From assembly GCA_023388935.1 (NCBI GenBank), contig JAEWFG010000074.1, positions 1 through 12,487 of the forward strand: a DNA stretch of 12,487 nt, written 5' to 3'. Below the pieces are notes generated by a model. The model had not been told where the DNA came from. It saw nothing but the letters and a program-made list of their open reading frames with translations, and did no database searches. A program made the translations under genes and the position numbers. The DNA comes from Pseudomonadota bacterium. GTDB taxonomy: Bacteria > Pseudomonadota > Alphaproteobacteria > Rhizobiales > Xanthobacteraceae. Of the stretch, positions 1 through 7,011 are shown piece after piece. Numbering within the stretch: the stretch's first letter is position 1; every line of letters starts with the position of its first letter.

Positions 1-1
1 C

Positions 2-24
2 CCGTTCCGATTCCATCGGAACGG
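2..24 (-). terminator. Stem-loop after the CYTH-CHAD gene, candidate terminator or interspersed palindrome
   Basis: Bases 2-11 (CCGTTCCGAT) and 15-24 (ATCGGAACGG) are exact reverse complements with a 3-base loop. The hairpin begins 8 bases beyond the minus-strand TAG stop at 33-35, which suits a transcription terminator or 3'-end stabiliser for that gene. Whether a U-tract follows cannot be seen because the window ends. Short palindromes of this kind are scattered through many rhizobial genomes, so it may instead be an interspersed repeat. Confidence 0.55.
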
Positions 25-32
25 AAATGGCT

Positions 33-1802
33 CTAGTCCTGCTGGGTGTGGCGCGACCAGGGCACGCGCGCCGCGGTGAAATCGCGCCAACTGCTTTGCA
101 GGGCGGGCCGCACGGCGACCGATGCACGCGCCTGCCAGCCGGCGATCGCTGCCGCAGCGATGGCGCTGTCGGGCTCGGCACCGAGCCTATCGAGTAGCGA
201 TGCCGTGACCGCCATGTCGTTGAAGGCGCCGAGCTCCTCCTGCAAACCGGCCAGCCGGCGCGAGAACCGTCTCGTGGATTTGCGATCTTCGTACAGCGGC
301 AGCAGGAACTCGCTGAGATAGCGCAGCCGCTTCGTCGCGAGCCGCACCCTGTGCACGTCTTCCGCCGCGAGCGACTTGAATCGGCGCCCGCGCTTGAGCA
401 CCTTTGCATACTGCTCCGACAAAATGCGCTGCGCGAAGTTGACGGCGGGTTCGGCGAGCTGGTCGAGATCTTCGGCGGCGACGTCGTTGCGCCAGCCTCG
501 CGTCTCGATCCAGCCACCAAGGCCAATCAGGAACATGGCGCAGCGCCGATCATCGAGCGCATGATGTGCCTTGCGATAGGCGTCCGACTGGCACCTGGCT
601 GCGGCCCGGCCCAGCGCATCGAAGCCGGCGATCGCAGGACAAGCCTTCGCGATCGTCGGCAAGGTTTGGAGCTGAAACACATCCCAGTCACGCGCGGCGG
701 AGAGGTCTTGCGCCAGCCGTCTTGCTTCCGACCGCAGCCCGTCGAGATTGCTGAGCGCGCCCACCGATCGCATCAGATCAAGTGCCGATCGCAGCCGGCG
801 CAGCGAGACGCGAAGCTGATGCACGCCTTCCGGATTGCGCCCGTCCTCCGCCGCCGCCAGCGACTGAAGCAGATGGAGGAAGCAGGAGCGCACGATCGTG
901 GCGAACGCTCCGTCGAGGGTCGCCTGTGGATCGAGCCGAAGCTTGCGCGGCCGTCTGGCCGATGGCGGCGTGCCTGCGGCCAGGTCGAAGCCGCGCGCAG
1001 ACTTGCTGCGGATCGAGGGCTTCACCTCCCCGTGCTCCGCAAGCCGCAGCGCGATCTCGTAGATCGTGCTCGCGCTGCCGCTCTTGAGCTCCAGTTCGAT
1101 TTCGCTCACCGGCATCGACTGGTCGCCGGCCGTCAGCATGCCCTGGTCGAAGGCGACCTCGACCGTCCCGGACGGCAGATCGATCATGCGCGCGTGCCGA
1201 TGGATATCCGCCGTGAAGATCACTTCGAGCGACTGCGCTTCGAGACGGCTGCGGAGCTTCTCCGGAATGAACGGCATCGCGAGAGCGAGATCGGGCGCAA
1301 GCGACGGCACGCTCGCCTCCCACTCGCCACGGCGCAGCGGATCGTCCGCGGCATCGGTCTTCACGGTCTGCACGAAGCGCGCGCCACTCTGGCGCACGCG
1401 CAAGCTCAATCCGTTGCGCCGAAGCGTGCGCTCCGGCGTGTCATAGTAGACGGACTTGAGATGCTTGCGCGTGCCCTTGTTGCGCGCGTTGGTCGCGATG
1501 ATCGGCGCGGCATTGAAATGCGCCATGCGATCGGCATCGACGAGAAGCTTGAGTTCGATTTCGTCCGCAGAGCGCGCCGTCGCTTTCGACGATGATGGCC
1601 TAGGTGCAGGCATCGCGCCTTGCGACGGCGCCTCATCAAGCATGGCGCCCGCGATGAGAGGCGTTTCCGCGCCGGGTTCGGCGGGTTCACGTTGGGTGAG
1701 GAAGCCGACGGCGTCTTGCGTCCTCTTGTTGTCTTTTGGAGCAGGATTCCCGTCCGGCGCACTCGGAGTTTTGCGAGCCGGCGTTCCGTCTGACTTTAGC
1801 AT
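33..1802 (-). CDS. CYTH-CHAD domain protein, polyphosphate/triphosphate-related
   Basis: This 589-residue frame has three parts. Residues 1-78 are Pro/Ala-rich and probably disordered. Residues about 79-275 form a CYTH (triphosphate tunnel metalloenzyme) domain, opening with its signature ExExK as E81-I-E83-L-K85. Residues about 290-575 form an alpha-helical CHAD domain with two basic His-containing helices (VHQLRVSLRRLR and VHRVRLATKRLR). CYTH enzymes hydrolyse triphosphate compounds and CHAD domains bind inorganic polyphosphate, so a role in polyphosphate metabolism or granule association is likely. The protein looks cytoplasmic, with no signal or membrane segment. The first ATG (1802) has no visible Shine-Dalgarno site and lies only 10 bases after a perfect Pho box. 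If that box drives transcription, translation may begin at ATG 1643 (Met54) or 1613 (Met64). Both would keep the two domains intact. The family call is strong; the start is uncertain. Confidence 0.92.
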   Translation of the reverse strand: MLKSDGTPARKTPSAPDGNPAPKDNKRTQDAVGFLTQREPAEPGAETPLIAGAMLDEAPSQGAMPAPRPSSSKATARSADEIELKLLVDADRMAHFNAAPIIATNARNKGTRKHLKSVYYDTPERTLRRNGLSLRVRQSGARFVQTVKTDAADDPLRRGEWEASVPSLAPDLALAMPFIPEKLRSRLEAQSLEVIFTADIHRHARMIDLPSGTVEVAFDQGMLTAGDQSMPVSEIELELKSGSASTIYEIALRLAEHGEVKPSIRSKSARGFDLAAGTPPSARRPRKLRLDPQATLDGAFATIVRSCFLHLLQSLAAAEDGRNPEGVHQLRVSLRRLRSALDLMRSVGALSNLDGLRSEARRLAQDLSAARDWDVFQLQTLPTIAKACPAIAGFDALGRAAARCQSDAYRKAHHALDDRRCAMFLIGLGGWIETRGWRNDVAAEDLDQLAEPAVNFAQRILSEQYAKVLKRGRRFKSLAAEDVHRVRLATKRLRYLSEFLLPLYEDRKSTRRFSRRLAGLQEELGAFNDMAVTASLLDRLGAEPDSAIAAAAIAGWQARASVAVRPALQSSWRDFTAARVPWSRHTQQD

Positions 1803-1812
1803 CTATGTTGAC

Positions 1813-1830
1813 ATGACAGTTTGATGACAG
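1813..1830 (-). promoter_or_regulatory. Pho box (PhoB binding site)
   Basis: On the minus strand this reads CTGTCAT-CAAA-CTGTCAT: two perfect 7-bp direct repeats separated by 4 bases. That is the canonical PhoB operator arrangement, where the box replaces the -35 element. It points toward the CYTH-CHAD gene. Known Pho promoters have a -10 element roughly 10-11 bases after the box; here that falls around or just inside the longest reading frame, where a weak TGCTAAAGT is visible. Phosphate-starvation control would suit a polyphosphate-binding protein. Confidence 0.8.
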
Positions 1831-2050
1831 GGCAACACCATATAGCCGGTGCGGGCCGCGAAGAATAGTAACGTTACGCGGGAACACGCGAGCGTCCACG
1901 CGACGCCCTGCGCGCGAGAATCCGGCAAAGTTTGTCACAATCCGGATTGACCTCACGAATTGAATTGCCGCTGAGCACCGCAAGTGATCGAATTGATAGC
2001 GAATCTCGTCATTCTCGAAACCGAGATGAATGCGTCAGTGAGATTGACTC
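1831..2050. other. Non-coding spacer, nothing clear beyond small inverted repeats
   Basis: No convincing gene is seen in this stretch of about 220 bases. It contains a 10-bp palindrome GTAACGTTAC near 1868-1877. It also contains a short imperfect stem at 2009-2029 (TCATTCTCG, AAAC loop, CGAGATGA, one bulged T). Base composition is more AT-rich than the flanking genes, as expected for promoter DNA. I could not identify a confident sigma-70 promoter for the small ORF that follows. Confidence 0.4.
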
Positions 2051-2209
2051 ATGCTAGCCGAGAAATTCTTTCTGGTCCTGGAGACGCTTATAAGTCATGT
2101 CTCCGATGACAGGCCCGAGATTGTGACAAGCCCTGCGCGACCGCCTGCAGTTCCGAAGATCGCAACAGACCCGCGGCCCAGAAGGCCGGCAGCGAACGAG
2201 CAGGACTAG
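2051..2209 (+). CDS. Possible small hypothetical protein, 52 residues
   Basis: An ATG at 2051 opens a 52-codon frame ending in TAG at 2207-2209. The product starts MLAEKFFLVLETLISHVSDD, an amphipathic helix-like N-terminus. It continues into a Pro/Arg/Ala-rich, probably unstructured tail ending in NEQD. The N-terminus resembles, from memory only, small proteins common in Bradyrhizobium genomes. No function is known to me. The ribosome-binding site is weak (GAGA about 9 bases upstream). It stands alone on the plus strand between two minus-strand genes, converging on the 3' end of the amidohydrolase gene. It could be a chance ORF. Confidence 0.45.
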   Translation: MLAEKFFLVLETLISHVSDDRPEIVTSPARPPAVPKIATDPRPRRPAANEQD

Positions 2210-2251
2210 AAGCGGTCCGATTTCACGATGTCACGCCTGCACATGCGCGTG

Positions 2252-3610
2252 TCAGCGCGTGAGACTGTTCTTGTAGATCCTGCCGCCCTTCATGATCACA
2301 ACGAAGTTTTTCGCGGGATCTTCGACCAGCCTGATGTTGTCGAGCGGATTGCCGTCGACCAGCAGCAGATCGGCGAGCGCCCCCTCCTCCACGACGCCGA
2401 GCTTGCCTGGATAGGGATTTCGCGCTCCCGACAAAGTCAGCAATTCAGCGTTGGTCGACGTCGCCATGGTGAGCGCTTCGGCCGGCGAGTACCAGCGCGT
2501 GAGCGCGCTCAGCATCGCACCCTGCCTGTCCGCAAGCGCCTTCGAGAACAGGATGTCCGTGCCGAACGCGGTCTTGATGCGGTACTTTTTCGCCAGCGCA
2601 TAGACGCGATCGGTGCCGGTAACCACCTGCCGCATCTTGTCCTGCTCCGCGGGCCCCAGCCCGGCAGCCATGGAGAGATCCAGGAATGGCTGCGTGCTGA
2701 GCCAGACTCCCTTCTCTGCGATCAGCCGCGCCGACGCCTCATCCATGAGGTGACCGTGTTCGATACATCTGACGCCGGCTGCGATCGAGCGCTGGATCGC
2801 AACCGGCGTATAGGCGTGCGTGGCGACATAGGTGCCCCAATTGTCGGCCGCTTCGACCGCCGCACGCAGCTCGGGCTCGGTGAAGGTGGAGACGTCGAGC
2901 GGGCTGAAAGGCGACGCGACGCCGCCGCCCGCCGTGAGCTTGACTTGCGAAGCCCCTTGCATGAGCTGCTCACGCGCGCGCACACGGACCTCGTCGGGAC
3001 TGTCGGCGACCATGCTGCCGCCAATCCGTTCCATGCGGCTGAGCATCCCGCCGATGGTGCGTGGCAGATCCGAGAGTTGTCGGAAGTCGCCATGGCCTCC
3101 GGTAATGGTGATCATGGCACCGGACGGGTAGATGCGGGGACCGGCGACGAGGTCTTCGTCGATGGCCTGCTTCAACCCGAAGGAAGGACCGCCCATGTCG
3201 CGCACGGTGGTGAAGCCACGCATCAGCGTCGCCGTCGCCTCGGCTGCCGCGAGCAGATTGTTGTAGCCGACATCGCCCGCGAGCGCGGCCATCGGCGTCG
3301 GACGCACCAGCATCGCATGCCAATGCGCATCGATCAGCCCCGGCATCAGCACGCGGCCTCCGCCGTCGATCACTTCGGCGGTGGCAGTGACGTCCCCGGG
3401 CGAGATCTTCTCGATCGTCTTGTTTCTGACGAGAACGCTGGACGGCGCAGAAAGTGTGCTGGCCTTCCCGTCGAAGATCCGGACATTGCGGAACAGGACG
3501 GCGGAGTCCTGCTGCGCTGACGCCGGCGGCGTGCCGCCGGCGGTTATTCCAATGACCGCAAGCAGTGCGGCGGCTCCGAACAGCGCGGTAGGCGTCCTCA
3601 CATTTGGCAT
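2252..3610 (-). CDS. Exported metal-dependent amidohydrolase (imidazolonepropionase/prolidase-like)
   Basis: The product is 452 residues of the amidohydrolase superfamily. The start at 3610 is chosen because GGAG lies 9 bases upstream and the protein then opens with a clean Sec signal peptide: basic MPNVR, a hydrophobic core, and a probable cut after Ala32 in PPASA-QQ. An upstream in-frame ATG at 3658 lacks these features. Metal-site residues visible are the HxH in GLIDAHWH (H96, H98), K224 in VKLTAGGG (probable carboxylated bridging Lys), H265 in VATHAYTP, H285 in CIEHGHLMD and D352 in FGTD. The C-terminal composite beta domain (GKLGVVEEGALADLLLVDGNPL) is typical. Relatives hydrolyse cyclic amides or Xaa-Pro/Xaa-Arg dipeptides; the substrate here is unknown. 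It probably acts in the periplasm and is the last of three co-directional genes after the MFS transporter. Confidence 0.88.
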   Translation of the reverse strand: MPNVRTPTALFGAAALLAVIGITAGGTPPASAQQDSAVLFRNVRIFDGKASTLSAPSSVLVRNKTIEKISPGDVTATAEVIDGGGRVLMPGLIDAHWHAMLVRPTPMAALAGDVGYNNLLAAAEATATLMRGFTTVRDMGGPSFGLKQAIDEDLVAGPRIYPSGAMITITGGHGDFRQLSDLPRTIGGMLSRMERIGGSMVADSPDEVRVRAREQLMQGASQVKLTAGGGVASPFSPLDVSTFTEPELRAAVEAADNWGTYVATHAYTPVAIQRSIAAGVRCIEHGHLMDEASARLIAEKGVWLSTQPFLDLSMAAGLGPAEQDKMRQVVTGTDRVYALAKKYRIKTAFGTDILFSKALADRQGAMLSALTRWYSPAEALTMATSTNAELLTLSGARNPYPGKLGVVEEGALADLLLVDGNPLDNIRLVEDPAKNFVVIMKGGRIYKNSLTR

Positions 3611-3700
3611 GTCCACTCTCCGCGCAGGGTTACGCGGCCCCGCGGCGATCCATCTCATTAATGGGATGCTCCTTCATGAAGTCCCCTGCCCTGTTTGCAC

Positions 3701-5341
3701 TCACGTCTCTGCAGCCGATTCATCACTTGGGATTTCGCCCGGCAGATAGTCGGGAAGCCGTCCGGCCGGGATAATCGCGATCAGCGCGAGGCCTGCCATG
3801 ATGAGAAGCCCTATCTTCAGCGCGCGCAGCCGCGCCTCGGTGTTCACACGCACGGCTTCTTCCACCTGTTGCGGCGACCCGCTCGTGCTTTCCAGTGCAC
3901 TGCGCAGACGATCGTTGCTGACGAAGGTGATGTTATCAAGATCGACCTGAGCCTGCAGCTCCGGCGTCAGCAACGGGCTCGCTGTGATCTTGCCGAGCGC
4001 GATGGTGCTGAGCAGGCCGACCATGAGCGCCCCCGCCACCGCCGTTCCGACCGCGGAAGCCAGGTTCTGCGTCGTACCGCGCAAGGAGCCGACGTCGCCG
4101 GCCAGAATCTTCGGCGACGACGTCACCAGGACGTTGAACAGCAACGTCACCAGCGAGCCCTGGCCGATGCCGAACAGGACGAGCCCGAACAGGACGGGAA
4201 TTTCGCTCCAGTCGCTACGCACGACGAAGGCGAGCCAGACCAGCCCGACGGCGCAGAACGCAAAGCCGTAGCGGCCGATCTGGCGCGGCGTCAGCCGGTC
4301 GTAAACGTTGACGATCAGCATCGCCGAGAAGAAGACCGTGAGGTTGAACGGCATCATTGCGATCGCGGTGGCGAGCGGAGTGCGCCCCTGCACGATCTGG
4401 ATGTAGAGCGGAACGGTGAAGTTCAAGGCGGCCTCGAGCGCCACCACCGCGAACAGCGCATAGACGGCGCAACGCTCCTCCGGGGAGTCGATCACCGCAA
4501 GCGCCAAGAGCGGCGTCCTGCCCGCCGCCTGCCGCCGGTGAGTCCACATCAGGAATGCCTGGCCCAGCACGATGCCGAGCACGATCATCACCGGTGCGGG
4601 CGACAGACCAAGCAGATCGAACGGCGCGTTCGCAGTTGCAACCGCGAGGCCCCAGCCGTTCAGATTGTTGAAGCCGAAGGCGATGAGGACGATCGCACTG
4701 GCGGCCAGCACGACGCCAACGAGGTCGATCTCCACATCCGGCCGGCCGTGATCGGGCTTGAGGCGGAAGCTCAGCAGGAACACGATGGCGGACGCCGCAA
4801 TCAGAACGCCGAACGCCGGCCGCCAGCCGATATAAGTCCCCAGCACGCCGCCGATGATGAAGGCGAGGACACCCGCCGCCGCGCGTGCCGAGCCGAGCGC
4901 GCCAAGTGCGGTCGCCTGCTGCTTGCCTGCATAGTTCTCGGCGATCAGTGCTACCAGCGAAGGCACGATCACCGATCCGGCGGCGCCGCAGAGCGCCTGC
5001 GCCGAGATCATGACGGCAGCCGACGGACTAAACGTCATCAAGAGCTGCGAAATGAAAAAGAGCACGACCGCAATGCGGAACACCTGCACCGCGCCAAAGC
5101 GCTGGGCGAGCTTGGCTCCCAGCATCACAAAACCCGCAACGAGCATCGAGTAAGCCACGATGCCCGTCGCGACCGTGGTCGGCGGGACGCCGAAGCTTGC
5201 GACCATGCCGCCCATCGCCACCGGCAGGGACGCAACATTGTACGACATGATCATCTGGCCGAGCGCGATCGCGATCATGGGAACCCAGGACGCGCGCTCT
5301 TCCTGGTGAACACCGCCGATCGACATTGTCTGCGTTACCAT
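3701..5341 (-). CDS. MFS transporter, DHA2 (14-helix) type
   Basis: The product is 546 residues, very hydrophobic, with about 14 predicted membrane helices from residue 18 to about 530, the usual size for the DHA2/EmrB-QacA drug:H+ antiporter subfamily. The loop between helices 2 and 3 carries a motif-A-like GAKLAQRFGAVQVFR (75-89) in which the usual Asp is absent. A motif-C-like Gly-rich helix (AGVLAFIIGGVLGTYIGWRP) begins at residue 156. A hydrophilic loop at about 450-505 before the last helix is also typical of DHA2 proteins. The ATG at 5341 has GGAGG 7 bases upstream. It lies 70 bases after glsA and 90 bases before the amidohydrolase gene. It is likely a proton-coupled exporter; the substrate cannot be read from sequence, and the neighbours hint at amides or amino-acid derivatives. 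Confidence 0.9.
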   Translation of the reverse strand: MVTQTMSIGGVHQEERASWVPMIAIALGQMIMSYNVASLPVAMGGMVASFGVPPTTVATGIVAYSMLVAGFVMLGAKLAQRFGAVQVFRIAVVLFFISQLLMTFSPSAAVMISAQALCGAAGSVIVPSLVALIAENYAGKQQATALGALGSARAAAGVLAFIIGGVLGTYIGWRPAFGVLIAASAIVFLLSFRLKPDHGRPDVEIDLVGVVLAASAIVLIAFGFNNLNGWGLAVATANAPFDLLGLSPAPVMIVLGIVLGQAFLMWTHRRQAAGRTPLLALAVIDSPEERCAVYALFAVVALEAALNFTVPLYIQIVQGRTPLATAIAMMPFNLTVFFSAMLIVNVYDRLTPRQIGRYGFAFCAVGLVWLAFVVRSDWSEIPVLFGLVLFGIGQGSLVTLLFNVLVTSSPKILAGDVGSLRGTTQNLASAVGTAVAGALMVGLLSTIALGKITASPLLTPELQAQVDLDNITFVSNDRLRSALESTSGSPQQVEEAVRVNTEARLRALKIGLLIMAGLALIAIIPAGRLPDYLPGEIPSDESAAET

Positions 5342-5411
5342 GACATCCTCCGGCTTGATCGGCGTTGCGACCGGTCAGGCCAAAGGGCCCGCCGATTCCT
5401 CCAGCATTGGT

Positions 5412-6407
5412 TCATTCTTCCGGTTGCGATACGAACAGATCCATGCCGAGCCGTTGCGACAGGAATTTTGCAGCGAGCTGGCCCCGTACGCTGTTGCCGG
5501 CGGCATCGAGCGGCGGCGCGAATGTGCCGAAGCCGCCCTTGCCGGGCGACACCGCGACGATGCCGCCACCGATCCCGCTCTTGCCGGGCAGGCCGATATC
5601 GTAGAGCCAGTCGCCCGAGGTCTCGTAGAGCCCGGCCGTGATCATGACCGCGAGCGCGTAATGGCAGACCGAGGCATCGACCACGCGCTGCTTGGTGACC
5701 GGATTGACGCCGCCATCGGCCAGCGTCGCGCCCATCACGGCGAGGTCGCGCGCGCTCACATTGAGCGAACACTGCCGCGTGTAGAGGTCGGTCGCTTCTT
5801 TTGCATCGCAATAGATGCGGTCGTAGCTCTCGAGGAGCCGCGCGATGCTGCGGTTGCGGAAATTGGTCTGCGATGCCGACGCGTAGACCTCGTCATTGAG
5901 CGGCAGCTTGCGGCCGGCAAAACGCGACAGCCCGTCATGAATGAACGTCCAGCGCGCTGCGGCGGTGGCGCCAGGCGCAAGGCTGGTCGTCGCAATCGCA
6001 CCGGCATTCACCATCGGATTGGTGCGGCCGCTGCCCTGCTCGATCGCCGCGAGCGAATTGAACGAAAGCCCGGTCGCATTGGCGCCGAGCTTGGCGCGCG
6101 CCTCCTCCGGCCCGATGGTCTCGCAGACCAGCGCGAACAGGAACGGCTTTGACACGCTCATGATGGTGAATTCGTAGTCGACGTCGCCGGCACCGTAGAC
6201 CTGCCCACCGGTTCCGACGACGCAGACCCCGAACAGCTCGCTCGGCACACGGGCGAGCGCGGGATAGACCTGCGAGTTGGCTCCGTCGTGATTTGACTTA
6301 AATCGTCGCTGTGCCTCGTTCACCAGCGACTGCACCGTCTCCGGTCCGGGCAAGTGGCCGGTCGAGACGTATGCGGTCTCTCGTTCGTCAGCCATGAGTC
6401 GCGCCAT
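5412..6407 (-). CDS. glsA: Glutaminase
   Basis: The product is 331 residues of the serine-dependent beta-lactamase-like glutaminase family, converting L-glutamine to L-glutamate and ammonia in the cytoplasm. Visible catalytic features are the SxxK motif S84-V-S-K87, the NPMVNAGAI block (N134), RN in TNFRNRS, YTRQCS (Y209) and the C-terminal YDIGLPGKSGIGGGIV block. It is slightly longer than typical bacterial enzymes (about 310 residues) because of an N-terminal extension of about 20 residues. The ATG at 6407 is preceded by GGAG at a good distance, while ATG 6395 has no such site. It is the first of three minus-strand genes (glutaminase, MFS transporter, amidohydrolase). Enteric bacteria also pair a glutaminase with an amino-acid transporter in acid resistance, but that transporter belongs to a different family. 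Confidence 0.95.
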   Translation of the reverse strand: MARLMADERETAYVSTGHLPGPETVQSLVNEAQRRFKSNHDGANSQVYPALARVPSELFGVCVVGTGGQVYGAGDVDYEFTIMSVSKPFLFALVCETIGPEEARAKLGANATGLSFNSLAAIEQGSGRTNPMVNAGAIATTSLAPGATAAARWTFIHDGLSRFAGRKLPLNDEVYASASQTNFRNRSIARLLESYDRIYCDAKEATDLYTRQCSLNVSARDLAVMGATLADGGVNPVTKQRVVDASVCHYALAVMITAGLYETSGDWLYDIGLPGKSGIGGGIVAVSPGKGGFGTFAPPLDAAGNSVRGQLAAKFLSQRLGMDLFVSQPEE

Positions 6408-6783
6408 GGCACCACTCCACAGAACGGATTCAACCGACGTCCGCTCCGTTCTGGAACTCGACGCTTACGCGCAGATGATTCTGTCGGCCGCAGAGAGTCA
6501 ATTTGCAACCCTAGGGAGATTTTGCAGTCCTGCCATACGGCTCCGTTGGAAAATGTGTGAGTACATATCGGAACGGGAATTTTCGGCAAATACGTAAGTG
6601 GTACTGTCTTGCTGGCCTCGAACTCTCATCAAAAGACGGATAGCGAATTCGCTTGGCTATCAACGACAGATTGCAACTGCGTCGGACAGGAGTACGATTT
6701 CCCCGTGCGGTCTGCGTGACAGGAGATCAGGGGCGCGAGGGAGCTTTGAAGGCAGGCCCGACATCAAGCAGGCGAGGCGTAAC
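6408..6783. other. Divergent upstream region of glsA and the small membrane-protein gene
   Basis: About 376 bases with no convincing gene. Toward glsA there is a TTGACT at 6501-6496 that could be a -35 element, but no good -10 follows. Toward the plus-strand gene there is a GGAAC at 6570-6574 with CGTA 18 bases on, an imperfect match to EcfG general-stress promoters. A perfect 12-bp palindrome AGCGAATTCGCT lies at 6642-6653. None of these is strong enough to call as a separate regulatory feature. Confidence 0.4.
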
Positions 6784-6993
6784 ATGGTAGCACAAACGAG
6801 TGACGGACAGGTTCTGCTGACCAAGAAGCTCGGCGGGCTCCTCGCGATCATCATCGGATGCCTGCTGACAGCGTTCGGCGTGGCATACGGATCCACTGGC
6901 GCGACGATTTTGGGCGTACTGTTTCTTGCGCTAGGCGCCGTCCTGCTCGTGCTCAAGATCATCAGACGAAACCAGGGAGCGCCTTCGGCCTAG
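6784..6993 (+). CDS. Small two-helix membrane protein, 69 residues, unknown function
   Basis: The ATG at 6784 opens a frame encoding MVAQTSDGQVLLTKKLGG followed by two hydrophobic helices at about residues 17-37 and 40-60. It ends in a basic tail (KIIRRNQGAPSA). The two helices with a short Gly/Ser turn (YGSTGAT) suggest an inner-membrane hairpin. A weak purine-rich site (GGCGAGG) precedes the ATG. A longer in-frame GTG at 6598 would add a basic, non-membrane leader that looks non-coding, so the short form is preferred. The stop lies only 18 bases from the convergent GntR-family gene, with no visible terminator between. I do not recognise the family. Confidence 0.65.
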   Translation: MVAQTSDGQVLLTKKLGGLLAIIIGCLLTAFGVAYGSTGATILGVLFLALGAVLLVLKIIRRNQGAPSA

Positions 6994-7011
6994 TCGGCGG
7001 TCGCAGCTCCT

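Noticed and set aside
351..1595. 414-codon plus-strand reading frame opposite the CYTH-CHAD gene
   Set aside because: No domain or start signal; Arg-rich shadow of the real gene, which has ExExK and CHAD motifs.
2228..3520. Long plus-strand reading frame opposite the amidohydrolase gene
   Set aside because: It is rich in Arg/His/Asp with no domain pattern, as expected opposite a GC-rich gene. The minus strand carries clear metal-site motifs and a signal peptide.
3630..3677. 15-codon leader ORF (MKEHPINEMDRRGAA) before the amidohydrolase gene
   Set aside because: Very short, with no run of regulatory codons and no attenuator-like hairpins seen around it; probably chance.
3695..5641. 648-codon plus-strand reading frame opposite the MFS and glutaminase genes
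   Set aside because: Highly charged, repetitive composition with no recognisable fold. The opposite strand has membrane helices and a good ribosome-binding site.
6570..6596. Possible EcfG general-stress promoter (GGAAC...CGTA) before the small membrane protein
   Set aside because: The spacer is 18 bases instead of 16-17, and the -10 is CGTA instead of CGTT.
6598..6783. GTG-initiated N-terminal extension of the small membrane protein
   Set aside because: The added residues have no protein-like pattern and no ribosome-binding site. The ATG at 6784 gives a compact two-helix protein.
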